Below the pieces are notes generated by a model. It was not told where the DNA came from, searched no databases, and worked only from the letters and a program-made list of their open reading frames with translations. From the NCBI GenBank assembly GCA_963834515.1, contig CAWICB010000009.1:124001-188000 (forward strand): a stretch of 64,000 bases of DNA. Reading direction: 5' to 3'. Each line of letters opens with the position of its first letter. Position 1 is the stretch's first letter. Positions 16,304-25,222 of the stretch are shown piece by piece. Position numbers and translations under genes: made by a program. Source of the DNA: RYN-230 sp963834515 (GTDB lineage Bacteria; Actinomycetota; Actinomycetes; Streptosporangiales; Streptosporangiaceae).

Positions 16304-17971
16304 ATGAGACGCATCAAGATCCTCGTGGTCCTCTTCGCCGCCTGCCTGCTGGCCGCCGCCTGCGGGGGCGGCTCATCCGGCGGCAGCTCCTCCTCGTCGT
16401 CGGGCGGCAGCTCCACGCTGACCATCGACAACGAGAGCGGCAGCCTGTGGACCTGTAACTTCAACCCGTTCAACCTGTCCGACATCAGCTACTCGCTGGG
16501 CCCGGTCTACGAGCCGCTGATGTTCGTGAACACGCTGCAGAGCGCCAAGGTCACGCCGTGGCTGGCCTCCGCCTACAGCTGGAGCAACGGCAACAAGACG
16601 CTCACCTTCACCATCCGCAACGGGGTGAAGTGGAGTGACGGCAAGCCGATGAGTGCGGCCGACGTGGTGTTCACGTTCAACCTGCTCAAGAAGTTCAAGG
16701 CACTCGACCTGAACGCGGTCTGGTCGGTGCTGTCCAGCGTCACCCAGAAGGGCTCGGACCAGGTGGTCATGCAGTTCAAGGCCCCCGCGGTGACGTACTT
16801 CTACTACATCGCCGACCAGATCGGCATCGTGCCCGAGCACATCTGGTCCACCATCAGCGACCCGGTCAAGTACCCGGACACCAACCCGGTCGGCACCGGC
16901 GCGTACCTGGTCAAGCCGTGCACCCCGCAGAACATTACCTACAAGGCCAACCCGCACTACTGGCAGCCCGGCCTGCCCAAGGTGAAGACGATCAACTACC
17001 CCGCCTTCACCAGCAACGACACGGCCAACACGTACCTGGCCAACGGGCAGGCGCAGTGGGGCAGCCAGTTCATCCCCAGCATCCAGAAGTTCTACCTGGA
17101 CAAGAGCCCCAACTATCACTACTGGTTCCCGCCGGTGGCCAACGTGACGCTGTTCATCAACCTGACCAACCCGATCCTGAAGAACGTGGCCGTCCGGCAG
17201 GCTATGGCCTACGCGATCAACCGCGAGCAGGCGTCGCAGATCGGTGAGTACGGCTACGAGCCGCCGTCCAACCAGACCGGGATCGTCACGCCGACGTTCT
17301 CCAGCTGGGAGGACACGTCACAGGCCGCGAAGTTCGGCAACGCCTACTCGTACAGCCCGTCGCACGCGATCTCGATCCTGAAGGCAGCCGGGTACACCAA
17401 GGGGTCCGACGGGATCATGCAGAAAAACGGCCAGAAGCTGTCCTTCACCATCACCAACAACGGCGGGTTCTCTGACTGGGTGGCCGCGGTGAACGTGATC
17501 CAGACCGACCTCAAAGCGATTGGCATCCAGGTCACGCCGAAGAACCTGGCCGCACCGGCGTACCAGGCGGCCATGTACAACGGCACCTACCAGCTCGGTT
17601 ACTACGCCGAGACGGGCGGCCCGACCCCGTACTACGAGCTGCGGCAGTGGCTGTACTCGGGTAACTCGGCGCCGATCGGCCAGCCGGCCGGGTCCAACTT
17701 CGAGCGGTACAGCAACTCGCAGACCGACGCGCTGATCAACGAGTACCCCAAGACCACCAGCACGGCCGAGGAGCACTCGATCGTGAACCAGCTGCAGCAG
17801 GTCATGCTGCAGCAGGTGCCGGTCATCCCGATCACCGAGCAGGTGGACTGGTTCCAGTACGACACCGGCAGCTTCAACGGGTGGGTGACCAAGGGCAACC
17901 CGTACGCCCAGCCCGCTGCCTACAACTACCCGGACTGGGGACAGCAGATGCTGCACCTGTCGCCTAAGTAA
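16304..17971 (+). CDS. Family-5 extracellular solute-binding lipoprotein
   Basis: 555-residue substrate-binding protein of the peptide/oligosaccharide (SBP_bac_5) class that delivers ligand to the ABC permeases encoded downstream. A lipoprotein signal (MRRIKILVVLFAACLLAAAC) ends in the lipobox LAAAC with Cys20, followed by a Gly/Ser linker of about 25 residues that lifts the domain off the membrane. The family core ITIRNGVKWSDGKPMSAADV-type segment is near residue 105. Cluster-5 binding proteins take peptides, nickel, or oligosaccharides such as cellobiose and chito-oligomers. Surrounding sugar enzymes favour a carbohydrate. A strong hairpin follows the gene. Confidence 0.9.
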   Translation: MRRIKILVVLFAACLLAAACGGGSSGGSSSSSSGGSSTLTIDNESGSLWTCNFNPFNLSDISYSLGPVYEPLMFVNTLQSAKVTPWLASAYSWSNGNKTLTFTIRNGVKWSDGKPMSAADVVFTFNLLKKFKALDLNAVWSVLSSVTQKGSDQVVMQFKAPAVTYFYYIADQIGIVPEHIWSTISDPVKYPDTNPVGTGAYLVKPCTPQNITYKANPHYWQPGLPKVKTINYPAFTSNDTANTYLANGQAQWGSQFIPSIQKFYLDKSPNYHYWFPPVANVTLFINLTNPILKNVAVRQAMAYAINREQASQIGEYGYEPPSNQTGIVTPTFSSWEDTSQAAKFGNAYSYSPSHAISILKAAGYTKGSDGIMQKNGQKLSFTITNNGGFSDWVAAVNVIQTDLKAIGIQVTPKNLAAPAYQAAMYNGTYQLGYYAETGGPTPYYELRQWLYSGNSAPIGQPAGSNFERYSNSQTDALINEYPKTTSTAEEHSIVNQLQQVMLQQVPVIPITEQVDWFQYDTGSFNGWVTKGNPYAQPAAYNYPDWGQQMLHLSPK

Positions 17972-17982
17972 GCCGCGGCCGG

Positions 17983-18027
17983 CCCGTGGCCGGGACGCCC
18001 ACCCTTGCCGGGCGCCCCGGCCACGGG
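17983..18027 (+). terminator. Intercistronic hairpin after the binding-protein gene
   Basis: Arms 17983-18000 and 18010-18027 pair over 18 bp with one mismatch around a 9-base loop. There is no U-tract and the operon clearly continues, so it probably acts as a partial terminator or 3' stabiliser that leaves the binding protein more abundant than the membrane components, as in many ABC operons. Confidence 0.6.
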
Positions 18028-18090
18028 TCACCGTGGGATCAGCACACCGCTCCCCCCCCGGGCCGCCAGCAGGCGGAAAGGAGGCCTCCG

Positions 18091-18114
18091 ATGAGAGCCA
18101 GGAACATGACATGA
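18091..18114 (+). other. Seven-codon leader ORF coupled to the permease gene
   Basis: An excellent GGAAAGGAGG site at 18074-18083 sits 7 bases before ATG 18091, which opens a tiny frame (MRARNMT) ending at TGA 18112-18114. That stop overlaps the ATG of the permease gene (18111) as ATGA. The permease start itself has no good ribosome-binding site, so its translation may depend on reinitiation after this mini-ORF. The peptide need not have a function. Confidence 0.4.
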
Positions 18115-19094
18115 GGTTTGTGCTCCGCCGGCTGGGCTTCTTCGCGATCACCTTGTGGGCCGCCCTCACGCTGAACTTCTTCCTGCCCCGGCTGATGCCG
18201 GGAAACCCGGCCGAGGCCATGATGGGCAAGTTCCGCGGCCCGGTGAACCCGCAGGCGCTCAAGGCCCTGGAGGCAGCCTTCGGGGTGAGCACCAAGGAAG
18301 GCATCTTCGGGCAGTACATCCACTACCTGGGCGACGTGGCCACCGGGAACTTCGGCACGTCGCTGTACTTCTACCCGCAGTCGGTGGGCCGGGTCATCCT
18401 GGACGCCATCCCGTGGACCCTCGGCCTGGTCGGCGTGACCACGGTGCTGGCCTTCCTGCTCGGCACCGGCATCGGCATCGTGGCCGCCTGGCGGCGCGGC
18501 GGCCGGCTGGACAGCATCGCGCCGCCGGTGTTCGTGATCACCTCGGCCATCCCGTACTTCTGGGTCGGCATGATGCTGATCCTGGTCTTCGCCGTCCGGC
18601 TGCAGTGGTTCCCGGCCGCGTTCGGCTTCAGCATCAACATGGCGCCCGGCTTCAACCTGGCGTTCATCGTCAACATCATCGAGCACGCCGTGCTGCCCGC
18701 CACGGCGCTGCTCATCACGACCATCGGCACCTGGATCCTGACCATGCGGAACACCATGGTCACCACGCTGGCCGAGGATTACGTGCGGATGGCCCGGGCC
18801 AAGGGGCTGCCCGGGCACCGGATCATGCTGGACTACGCGGCACGGAACGCGATCCTGCCCAACCTGACCGGGTTCGCCATGTCGCTGGGCTTCGTGGTTG
18901 GCGGCGCCATCCTGGTCGAGTACGTGTTCAACTACCCCGGGGTCGGTTACATGCTGCTCCAGGCGGTGAGCAACGAGGACTACCCGCTCATGCAGGCCCT
19001 GTTCCTGCTGATCACCGTTGCCGTGCTGGTGGCCATCCTGCTGGCCGACATCGCCACCGCGATCCTTGACCCGCGCACCAGGACGGCGGACTAA
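18111..19094 (+). CDS. ABC importer permease, DppB/OppB type
   Basis: 327-residue inner-membrane permease of the peptide/oligosaccharide ABC family. It starts with the typical single helix (RRLGFFAITLWAALTLNFFL) followed by an extracytoplasmic stretch containing the LMPGNPAE motif. Five further helices carry the cytoplasmic EAA loop (MRNTMVTTLAEDYVRMARAK, G, about residues 222-242), which docks on the ATPases. ATG 18111 matches the family N-terminus, although the frame is open upstream. It pairs with the next gene. Confidence 0.9.
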   Translation: MRFVLRRLGFFAITLWAALTLNFFLPRLMPGNPAEAMMGKFRGPVNPQALKALEAAFGVSTKEGIFGQYIHYLGDVATGNFGTSLYFYPQSVGRVILDAIPWTLGLVGVTTVLAFLLGTGIGIVAAWRRGGRLDSIAPPVFVITSAIPYFWVGMMLILVFAVRLQWFPAAFGFSINMAPGFNLAFIVNIIEHAVLPATALLITTIGTWILTMRNTMVTTLAEDYVRMARAKGLPGHRIMLDYAARNAILPNLTGFAMSLGFVVGGAILVEYVFNYPGVGYMLLQAVSNEDYPLMQALFLLITVAVLVAILLADIATAILDPRTRTAD

Positions 19095-19097
19095 GCC

Positions 19098-20063
19098 ATG
19101 GCCATGCTCCCAGTCTCCGGGCCCACCACCGCGCCGCCGGCCGGGCTCCCCGACCAGGCGCTGCCGGTACCCGCGGCCGGCCGGCGCGGCCAGTCGTGGT
19201 CGCGGCTGTTCCGCGCGGTGCGGTCCAACCGCAAGGCCACCGTGGGCACCGTGCTGCTGGTCATCTTCATCCTGCTCGCGCTGTTCCCCGGGGTGATCGC
19301 GCATGACAGCCCGACCGCCACCATCTACCCGCGCAGCCTGGGGCCGTCCGCCCAGCACCTGCTGGGTACCACCGCGCTGGGCCAGGACATCTTCGCCCAG
19401 ACGGTGTACGGCACCCAGCAGGTGCTGATCATCGCGTTCGGCGTCGGGCTGCTGTCCACCGGCGTCGCGGTGCTGATCGGCGTGGCCGCCGCCTACCTCG
19501 GCGGCGCCTGGGACGGCGTGCTCAACCTGATCACCGACGTGCTGCTGGTCATCCCGCTGTTCCCGCTGCTCATCGTCATCGCGACGTACGTGCAGAACGC
19601 TGGCACCGCGGTGCTGGTCGTCGTGCTGACGCTGACCGGGTGGTCCTACACGGCCCGGCAGCTCCGGGCCCAGGCCCTGTCGCTGCGCAAGCGGGACTTC
19701 CTGGAAGCGGCCCGGGTGCGCGGCGAGCGCCGGATGTACATCGTCATGGTGGAGATCATCCCCACCATGACCTCGCTGATCGTGGCCAGCTTCCTGACCA
19801 ACGCGCTGTACGCGGTGCTGTTCGGCTCCAGCCTGCAGTTCATCGGCCTCGGCGACCCCAACTCGGTGAGCTGGGGCACGATGCTCTACTGGGCCGAGAA
19901 CAACGAGGCGCTGCAGACTGGGCAGTACCTGTGGGCGATCGTGCCCGGGGCCATGATCGCCCTGCTCGGCGCGGCGTTCGCCCTGCTCAACTACGCGTTC
20001 GACGAGATCGGCAACCCCGCGCTCCGGCCGGTGAGGAGGCTCCGTGTCAAGCGTGCCGGCTGA
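19098..20063 (+). CDS. ABC importer permease, DppC/OppC type
   Basis: 321-residue second permease. A 35-residue cytoplasmic tail precedes helix 1 (ATVGTVLLVIFILLALFPGV). The OppC N-terminal family region is followed by the GTTALGQDIFAQTVYGTQ motif, and the EAA loop (LSLRKRDFLEAARVRGERRM, about residues 194-213) is well formed. It begins 3 bases after the previous stop and overlaps the following ATPase gene by 20 bases. Together with the upstream permease it forms the heterodimeric channel. Confidence 0.9.
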   Translation: MAMLPVSGPTTAPPAGLPDQALPVPAAGRRGQSWSRLFRAVRSNRKATVGTVLLVIFILLALFPGVIAHDSPTATIYPRSLGPSAQHLLGTTALGQDIFAQTVYGTQQVLIIAFGVGLLSTGVAVLIGVAAAYLGGAWDGVLNLITDVLLVIPLFPLLIVIATYVQNAGTAVLVVVLTLTGWSYTARQLRAQALSLRKRDFLEAARVRGERRMYIVMVEIIPTMTSLIVASFLTNALYAVLFGSSLQFIGLGDPNSVSWGTMLYWAENNEALQTGQYLWAIVPGAMIALLGAAFALLNYAFDEIGNPALRPVRRLRVKRAG

Positions 20064-21084
20064 GCAGCAACCCGCCACCGGCGGCACCTCACCCCGGACA
20101 CCGGGTGCCGTGCTCGACGTCACCGACCTGTCCGTGACCTACGCCGCGGACCGTGGCCCGGTCGTGGCGGTGGACCAGGTCAGCTTCGCGGTCGAGCCCA
20201 GCGAGTTCCTGGGCATCGTGGGCGAGTCGGGCTGCGGGAAATCCACCCTGCTGTTCGCCATCGCCCAGCTGCTCGCCCCGCCCGCCGCCGTCACCGGCGG
20301 CAGCGTGACGTTCGAGGGGCGCAGCATGGTCGGGCTGACCGACCGCCAGCTGGCCGCGGTGCGCTGGAAGGACCTGTCCGTGGTCATGCAGAGCGCGATG
20401 AACGCGCTCAACCCGGTCCGGCCGATCCGGGCCCAGTTCGCCGACGCGATGCGGGCGCACGGGGTGCGCAGCAAGGCGGAGATCGCCGACCGGTCGGCCG
20501 AGGTGCTGCGGATGGTCGGCATCGACCCGGTGCACCTGCGCAGCTACCCGCACCAGCTGTCCGGCGGCATGCGGCAGCGGGCCATGATCGCGATGGCCAT
20601 GCTGTTCACCCCGGACCTGGTCATCATGGACGAGCCGACCTCGGCGCTCGACGTGGTGGCCCAGCGGTCGCTCATGGTGCAGATCAAGGAGCTGCAGCAG
20701 CGGTTCGGCTTCGCCGTCATCTTCGTGACCCACGACATGTCCCTGATCAGCCACTTCTCGGACCGGCTGATGGTCATGTACGCGGGCCAGGTAGCCGAGT
20801 TTGGCGCCACCCAGCGGCTGTTCGACGAGGCGCTGCACCCGTACACGGCCGGCCTGATGGACGCGTTCCCGTCCATCCGTGGGCCACGGCGCGAGCTGAC
20901 CGGCATCCCGGGCAGCCCGCCGAACCTGGCCGCACCCCCGCCGGGCTGCCGGTTCCAGCCGCGCTGCCCCAAGGCCATGGCCCGCTGCGAGGGCACCCCG
21001 CCGGAGCTGTACCAGGTGGGCGGGACCCTGGTCCGCTGCCTGCTGCACGAGGATGGCGGCGGGGCGGAGGGGAGCAACCCATGA
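20044..21084 (+). CDS. ABC importer ATPase, DppD/OppD type
   Basis: 346-residue cytoplasmic ATPase. Walker A is GESGCGKST (about residues 60-68), the signature LSGGMRQRAMIA and Walker B DLVIMDEPTSALD are all intact, and the C-terminal oligopeptide-transporter extension carries the CRFQPRCPKAMARC cysteine pattern often associated with an iron-sulfur site. GTG 20044 lies inside the end of the permease gene. It overlaps the next ATPase gene by 4 bases and would pair with it as a heterodimer. Confidence 0.9.
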   Translation: MSSVPAEQQPATGGTSPRTPGAVLDVTDLSVTYAADRGPVVAVDQVSFAVEPSEFLGIVGESGCGKSTLLFAIAQLLAPPAAVTGGSVTFEGRSMVGLTDRQLAAVRWKDLSVVMQSAMNALNPVRPIRAQFADAMRAHGVRSKAEIADRSAEVLRMVGIDPVHLRSYPHQLSGGMRQRAMIAMAMLFTPDLVIMDEPTSALDVVAQRSLMVQIKELQQRFGFAVIFVTHDMSLISHFSDRLMVMYAGQVAEFGATQRLFDEALHPYTAGLMDAFPSIRGPRRELTGIPGSPPNLAAPPPGCRFQPRCPKAMARCEGTPPELYQVGGTLVRCLLHEDGGGAEGSNP

Positions 21085-22187
21085 CGAGCCCGAGCCCAAA
21101 CGGTCAAGCCCAAGCCGACGACGGAACCGGCGGCCCCGGAGGGGTCTCGGCGCGGAGCGGCGATCGGGGGGGTCCGGGGCGGCGCTCCCCCGGGGAAGTA
21201 CTGCTCCGCACGGACAAGCTGACCCGGCACTTCCGGATCGGCAACGCGCTGTCCCAGCAGACGCTGCACGCCGTGGACGAGGTCAGCCTGACCATCGGTG
21301 AACGGGAGATCGTCGCGCTGGCCGGGGAGAGCGGCAGCGGCAAGAGCACCATCGCCCGGCTGCTGGCCAAGATCTACAAGCCGACCAGCGGCGAGGTCTA
21401 CTTCCAGGGCAAGCCGCTGTCGCAGACCAGGTCGCGCAAGGACCGGCTGCGGTACAGCGGACTGGCGCCGATGGTGTTCCAGGACCCGTTCGCGTCGATC
21501 AACCCGGTGTTCCGGGTGTCGCACGGGGTGCTGCGCGGGCTCAAGTTGCATCGCCCCGAGCTGTCCCGCGACGAGCGCTACGCCGAGGCGTGCCGGGTGT
21601 TCGAGGTGGTCGGGCTGACGCCGGCCGACGAGGTGCTGCAGCGCTTCCCGCACGAGCTGAGCGGCGGCCAGCGGCAGCGGGTCGGCTTCGCCCAGGCACT
21701 GGCCATGCGGCCCAAGCTGATCCTGGCCGACGAGCCGGTGTCCATGCTGGACGTGTCCATCCGGATCGGGCTGCTCAACATGATGGCCGACCTGCGGGAC
21801 AGCCAGGGCGTGTCGATCCTGTACATCACCCACGACCTGGCCAGCGCGCGGTACGTGGCCGACCGGCTGGTCATCATGTACGCGGGCCGGGTGGCCGAGT
21901 CCGGGCCCACCGAGGAGGTGCTGGCCAATCCGCGGCACCCGTACACCCAGCTGCTGCTGTCCGCCGCCCCGGACCCGCGTGCCCCGCTGGGCGTGGGCGC
22001 GGAGACCGACCGCGGCGAGCCGCCCAAGGTCATCAACCCGACCCCGGGCTGCCGGTTCCGCGAGCGCTGCCCGCTGGCCATCGATAAGTGCCACCAGGTC
22101 ACCCCGGAACTGGCCCAGATCGTCCCCGGCCACCAGGCCGCCTGTCATGTCGCCCAGCAGGGCGCGGAAGTAAAGGCCTTCGGATGA
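21081..22187 (+). CDS. ABC importer ATPase, DppF/OppF type
   Basis: 368-residue second ATPase. Walker A GESGSGKST (about 78-86), signature LSGGQRQRVGFA, Walker B KLILADEPVSMLD and the CRFRERCPLAIDKC C-terminal extension are intact. The first 40 residues are not family-like: residues about 18-39 (GGPGG through RRSPG) are encoded by a copy of the GC-rich repeat described at 55006 and 63464, inserted in frame ahead of the conserved domain. It overlaps both neighbours by 4 bases. Confidence 0.9.
   Translation: MTSPSPNGQAQADDGTGGPGGVSARSGDRGGPGRRSPGEVLLRTDKLTRHFRIGNALSQQTLHAVDEVSLTIGEREIVALAGESGSGKSTIARLLAKIYKPTSGEVYFQGKPLSQTRSRKDRLRYSGLAPMVFQDPFASINPVFRVSHGVLRGLKLHRPELSRDERYAEACRVFEVVGLTPADEVLQRFPHELSGGQRQRVGFAQALAMRPKLILADEPVSMLDVSIRIGLLNMMADLRDSQGVSILYITHDLASARYVADRLVIMYAGRVAESGPTEEVLANPRHPYTQLLLSAAPDPRAPLGVGAETDRGEPPKVINPTPGCRFRERCPLAIDKCHQVTPELAQIVPGHQAACHVAQQGAEVKAFG
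21138..21199 (+). repeat. GC-rich interspersed repeat, short copy inside a coding sequence
   Basis: The stretch contains gcggcgatcgggggggtcc followed by an inverted cccccgggg half, the core of the element that fills 55006-55157 and lies inside malQ. Here it encodes SGDRGGPGRRSPG, close to SGDRGAPGGRPP in malQ, so both genes read the element in the same frame. Confidence 0.55.
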
Positions 22188-23449
22188 AACTAGCGGTTGT
22201 CGGCGGCGGCTCCACTTACACCCCGGAACTGGTAGACGGGATCGCCCGGCTGGCCGGCCAGGTCAAGGTGACCGAGCTGATGCTGGTCGACCCGGACACC
22301 ACCCGGCTGTCGGTGGTCGGCCCGTTCTCCGCCCGGATCATGAAGTCGTACGGGCACCCGGCCCCGCTGACCTGGACGTCCGACCTGGACGAGGGCCTGG
22401 ACGGGGCGGGCGCGGTGCTGCTCCAGCTGCGCGTCGGCGGCCAGGCCGCCCGGCAGCGGGACGAGACCTGGCCGCTGGAGTTCTGCTGCGTCGGCCAGGA
22501 GACCACCGGGGCGGGCGGGCTGGCCAAGGCGCTGCGGACCGTCCCGGTCGTGCTGGACATCGCCGAACGTGCCCGGCAGCGGGCCGACGCCGGCGCGTGG
22601 ATCATCGACTTCACCAATCCGGTCGGCATCGTGACCCGGGCCCTGCTCGACGCCGGCCACCGGGCCATCGGGCTGTGCAACGTGGCCATCGGCTTCCAGC
22701 GCAACTTCGCCCGCCTGCTCGGTGTCCCGCCGGACCAGGTCGCCCTCGACCACGTCGGGCTGAACCACCTGACCTGGGAACGGGCCGCGATGGTGGACGG
22801 CGTGGACCGCTTGCCGGGCCTGATCGCCACGCACGGCGGAGAGATCGCCGAGCACACCGGCCTGCCCGCTGGCGTTCTGCCGGAAATTGGTGCGGTGCCG
22901 TCCTCCTACCTGCGCTATTTCTGGGCGCATGACGCGGTGGTGGAAGAGGAAAAGCATTCGCCGACCCGGGCCGAGCAGGTAGCCGAGATCGAGCAGCAGC
23001 TGCTCGGGATGTACGCCGACCCGGCGCTGGACCGCAAGCCCGAGCTGCTCGGCCAGCGCGGCGGCGCGTTCTACTCGGAGGCCGCGGTGGCCCTGCTCGC
23101 CTCGCTGGTCGGCGACACCGGGGACACCCAGGTGGTGAACGTGCGGAATGCGGGCACCATGCCGTTCCTGGCTGACGACGCGGTCATCGAGGTGCCCGCG
23201 GTGATCGGCGCGCACGGGGCCAGCCCGGTGCCGGTCGCGCCGCTCAGCCCGGTGATGCGCGGGCTGGTCGGGCACGTGTCGGCGTACGAGGAGCTCGCGG
23301 TCGACGCGGCCCGGCAGGGTGGGGTGCAGCGGGTCCGGGACGCGCTGCTGGCCCACCCGCTGATCGGCCAGTACGAGCTGGCCGGCCAGCTGGCGGACCG
23401 GCTGGTGGCGGAGAACCAGGCCTTCCTGCCCTGGGCCCGCGGCTCATGA
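22184..23449 (+). CDS. GH4 NAD-dependent 6-phospho-glycosidase (second)
   Basis: 421-residue second family 4 glycosidase. Rossmann motif VVGGGSTYTPEL, signature VGQETTGAGGLAKALRTVPV, metal-site Cys in GLCNVAIG (about residue 168) and NHL following GL (about 193) are present. It is closer to classical 6-phospho-beta-glucosidases than the copy at 12689, from which it differs throughout. The two may cleave different linkages or successive products. It overlaps the ATPase and the kinase genes by ATGA junctions, firmly placing it in the importer operon. Confidence 0.88.
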   Translation: MKLAVVGGGSTYTPELVDGIARLAGQVKVTELMLVDPDTTRLSVVGPFSARIMKSYGHPAPLTWTSDLDEGLDGAGAVLLQLRVGGQAARQRDETWPLEFCCVGQETTGAGGLAKALRTVPVVLDIAERARQRADAGAWIIDFTNPVGIVTRALLDAGHRAIGLCNVAIGFQRNFARLLGVPPDQVALDHVGLNHLTWERAAMVDGVDRLPGLIATHGGEIAEHTGLPAGVLPEIGAVPSSYLRYFWAHDAVVEEEKHSPTRAEQVAEIEQQLLGMYADPALDRKPELLGQRGGAFYSEAAVALLASLVGDTGDTQVVNVRNAGTMPFLADDAVIEVPAVIGAHGASPVPVAPLSPVMRGLVGHVSAYEELAVDAARQGGVQRVRDALLAHPLIGQYELAGQLADRLVAENQAFLPWARGS

Positions 23450-24474
23450 GCCAGGCCGCCGCCCGGCTGCCCGCGGTCCTGGCCATCGACGGCGGGAACA
23501 GCAAGACGGAGGCCGCGCTGGTGGCCGCGGACGGGACCGTGCTGTCCCAGCAGCGCGGCCCGGGCAGCAACTGGCAGATCATCGGCCGGGACCAGGCGCT
23601 GCGGGTGCTCGGCGACCTGGCCGCCGCGGTAGCCCTGGCGGCCGGCCGGACCACGGCCTTCCCGGTCGCGGAGCGGGTCTCGGCCTGCCTGGCCGGCGCG
23701 GACCTGCCGGACGAGGAGGAGCAGCTCACCGAGCTGGTCCGGCGGCAGGGCTGGGCCGCGCAGGCGTCGGTGGTCAACGACACGTTCGCCGTGCTGCGGG
23801 CCGGCCTCGACCAGCCGGGCGGACCGCACTGGGGCATCGGGGTCACCGTGGGGGCGGGTATCAACTGCGTCGGGGTGACCCCGGACGGCCGGACCACCCG
23901 GTTCCTGGCCCTCGGCCACATCAGCGGCGACTGGGGCGGCGGCGGCGACCTGGGGGCCGGTGCGCTCTGGCTGGCCGCGCGGGCTGAGGACGGCCGTGGT
24001 CCGGACACCTTGTTGCGCGCCGAGGTACCCCGGCACTTCGGGCTGGCCTCGGTGCGGGACGTGACCCTCGCCATGTACCGGGACAAGCTCGGCCGGGGTG
24101 ACATCCGCAGGCTGGCCCCGGTGGTGCTCGCGGCGGCCCGTGCCGGTGATCAGGCCGCCCGCGACCTGGTGGGCCGGCAGGCCGACGAGGTGTGCGCGAT
24201 GGCGCTGACCGCGCTGCGGCGGCTGGGCCTGGACGGCACGGCGGTCCCGGTGGTGCTCGGTGGCAGCCTGCTGGCCGCGGCCGACCCGCTGCTCACCGGG
24301 CTGGTCACCGCCGGGCTGGCGGCGGGCGCGCCGGAGGCGGTACCGCGCATCGTGGACGTCTCCCCGGTGGCCGGCGCGGCGCTGCTCGGCCTGGACCAGG
24401 CCGGCGCGCCACCCGGGGCCGAGGAGCAGCTGCGCGCCGCGTTCCGCGGCTCGGTGAGCGTGCTGCCCAGCTAG
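23446..24474 (+). CDS. BadF/BcrA-type sugar kinase (N-acetylglucosamine kinase-like)
   Basis: 342-residue ASKHA-fold ATPase of the BadF/BadG/BcrA/BcrD family, which includes N-acetylglucosamine and glucosamine kinases. The phosphate-1 loop AIDGGNSKTEAALV (about residues 10-23), the phosphate-2 loop GVTVGAGINCVGV and the adenosine motif VVLGGSLL are clear. No iron-sulfur Cys pattern of true BadF activators is present, which supports a sugar kinase. It is the last gene of the importer operon and probably phosphorylates an imported or released amino sugar or hexose. Confidence 0.8.
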   Translation: MSQAAARLPAVLAIDGGNSKTEAALVAADGTVLSQQRGPGSNWQIIGRDQALRVLGDLAAAVALAAGRTTAFPVAERVSACLAGADLPDEEEQLTELVRRQGWAAQASVVNDTFAVLRAGLDQPGGPHWGIGVTVGAGINCVGVTPDGRTTRFLALGHISGDWGGGGDLGAGALWLAARAEDGRGPDTLLRAEVPRHFGLASVRDVTLAMYRDKLGRGDIRRLAPVVLAAARAGDQAARDLVGRQADEVCAMALTALRRLGLDGTAVPVVLGGSLLAAADPLLTGLVTAGLAAGAPEAVPRIVDVSPVAGAALLGLDQAGAPPGAEEQLRAAFRGSVSVLPS

Positions 24475-24485
24475 CACCGAACACG

Positions 24486-25214
24486 CTACTGGTAGAGACC
24501 ATCCAACCAAGACTGCCAGGCCAGCTGGGTCTTGTCCTTGTCCACGTCGGCTGCGAACAGGTGGTGGCTGAGGCCGACCGGCATGCCGAACGCGTTCCGG
24601 CCGAAGAACCGGTACAGGCCGGCCGGGCCGCGCACCCCGATGAAGTTTGGCGTCGCGTAGTCAACCACCGCGTCCACCGGGTCGAGGCCCGGCAGGGTCA
24701 GCCGCACCTGGTCACCGGGGGCGCTAGCCGCGGTCAGCCCCAGCTCGCGGCGGAGTTTGCCGAACGCGTCCGCGGCCCGGGCCGCCTCGGGTCCCTCGGC
24801 GGCGATGTAGGTGGCCCGCTGGCCCGGGAAGTAGCGCAGGTACTGGCCCAGCGTGTGCAGGTAGAAGTCGGTGTGCTGGCCAGTCGCGTCGTACTGGTTG
24901 TCCCAGTCGTCGGCGAACACGCCGCTGTGCACGTAGCGCAGCATCACGGTGCTGCCGTCCTTGGCTTCGATCAGGTACTCCAGCGCGTTCATCAGCTGGC
25001 CGTCCGGGCCCTCCGCCCGCACCGCCAGGTGCCGGGGCGGGTCGAAGGCGGTCACCGTGTGCCCGGCCCACATTTCGCCCAGGCCGGCTGGGGCGCCCTC
25101 GGCCACCGGGAACATCCACGCCGCGGTGCCGTCCCCGGTGGCGACCGCCGCCCAGACCTGCTCGGGGGCGGCTGGCAGCTCCACTTCGCGCCTGATCTCG
25201 AATTCGCGTGCCAT
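24486..25214 (-). CDS. SRPBCC (AHSA1-like) domain protein
   Basis: 242-residue protein with the START/SRPBCC fold. The N-terminus is typical of AHSA1-like members (IRREVELPAAPEQVWAAVAT, then TAAWMFP), followed by FDPPRHLAVRAEG and LEYLIEAKDGSTVMLRYVHS. The C-terminal 90 residues extend beyond the minimal domain. Such proteins bind hydrophobic ligands, and in actinobacteria they are often encoded beside an ArsR-type regulator, as here (the regulator ends 8 bases upstream). The stop is 12 bases from the stop of the convergent kinase gene. Ligand unknown. Confidence 0.75.
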   Translation of the reverse strand: MAREFEIRREVELPAAPEQVWAAVATGDGTAAWMFPVAEGAPAGLGEMWAGHTVTAFDPPRHLAVRAEGPDGQLMNALEYLIEAKDGSTVMLRYVHSGVFADDWDNQYDATGQHTDFYLHTLGQYLRYFPGQRATYIAAEGPEAARAADAFGKLRRELGLTAASAPGDQVRLTLPGLDPVDAVVDYATPNFIGVRGPAGLYRFFGRNAFGMPVGLSHHLFAADVDKDKTQLAWQSWLDGLYQ

Positions 25215-25222
25215 GACTACTC

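Noticed and set aside
18039..20123. 694-codon minus-strand frame opposite the ABC permease genes
   Set aside because: His/Asp/Gln/Arg-rich shadow of two permease genes with well-formed EAA loops.
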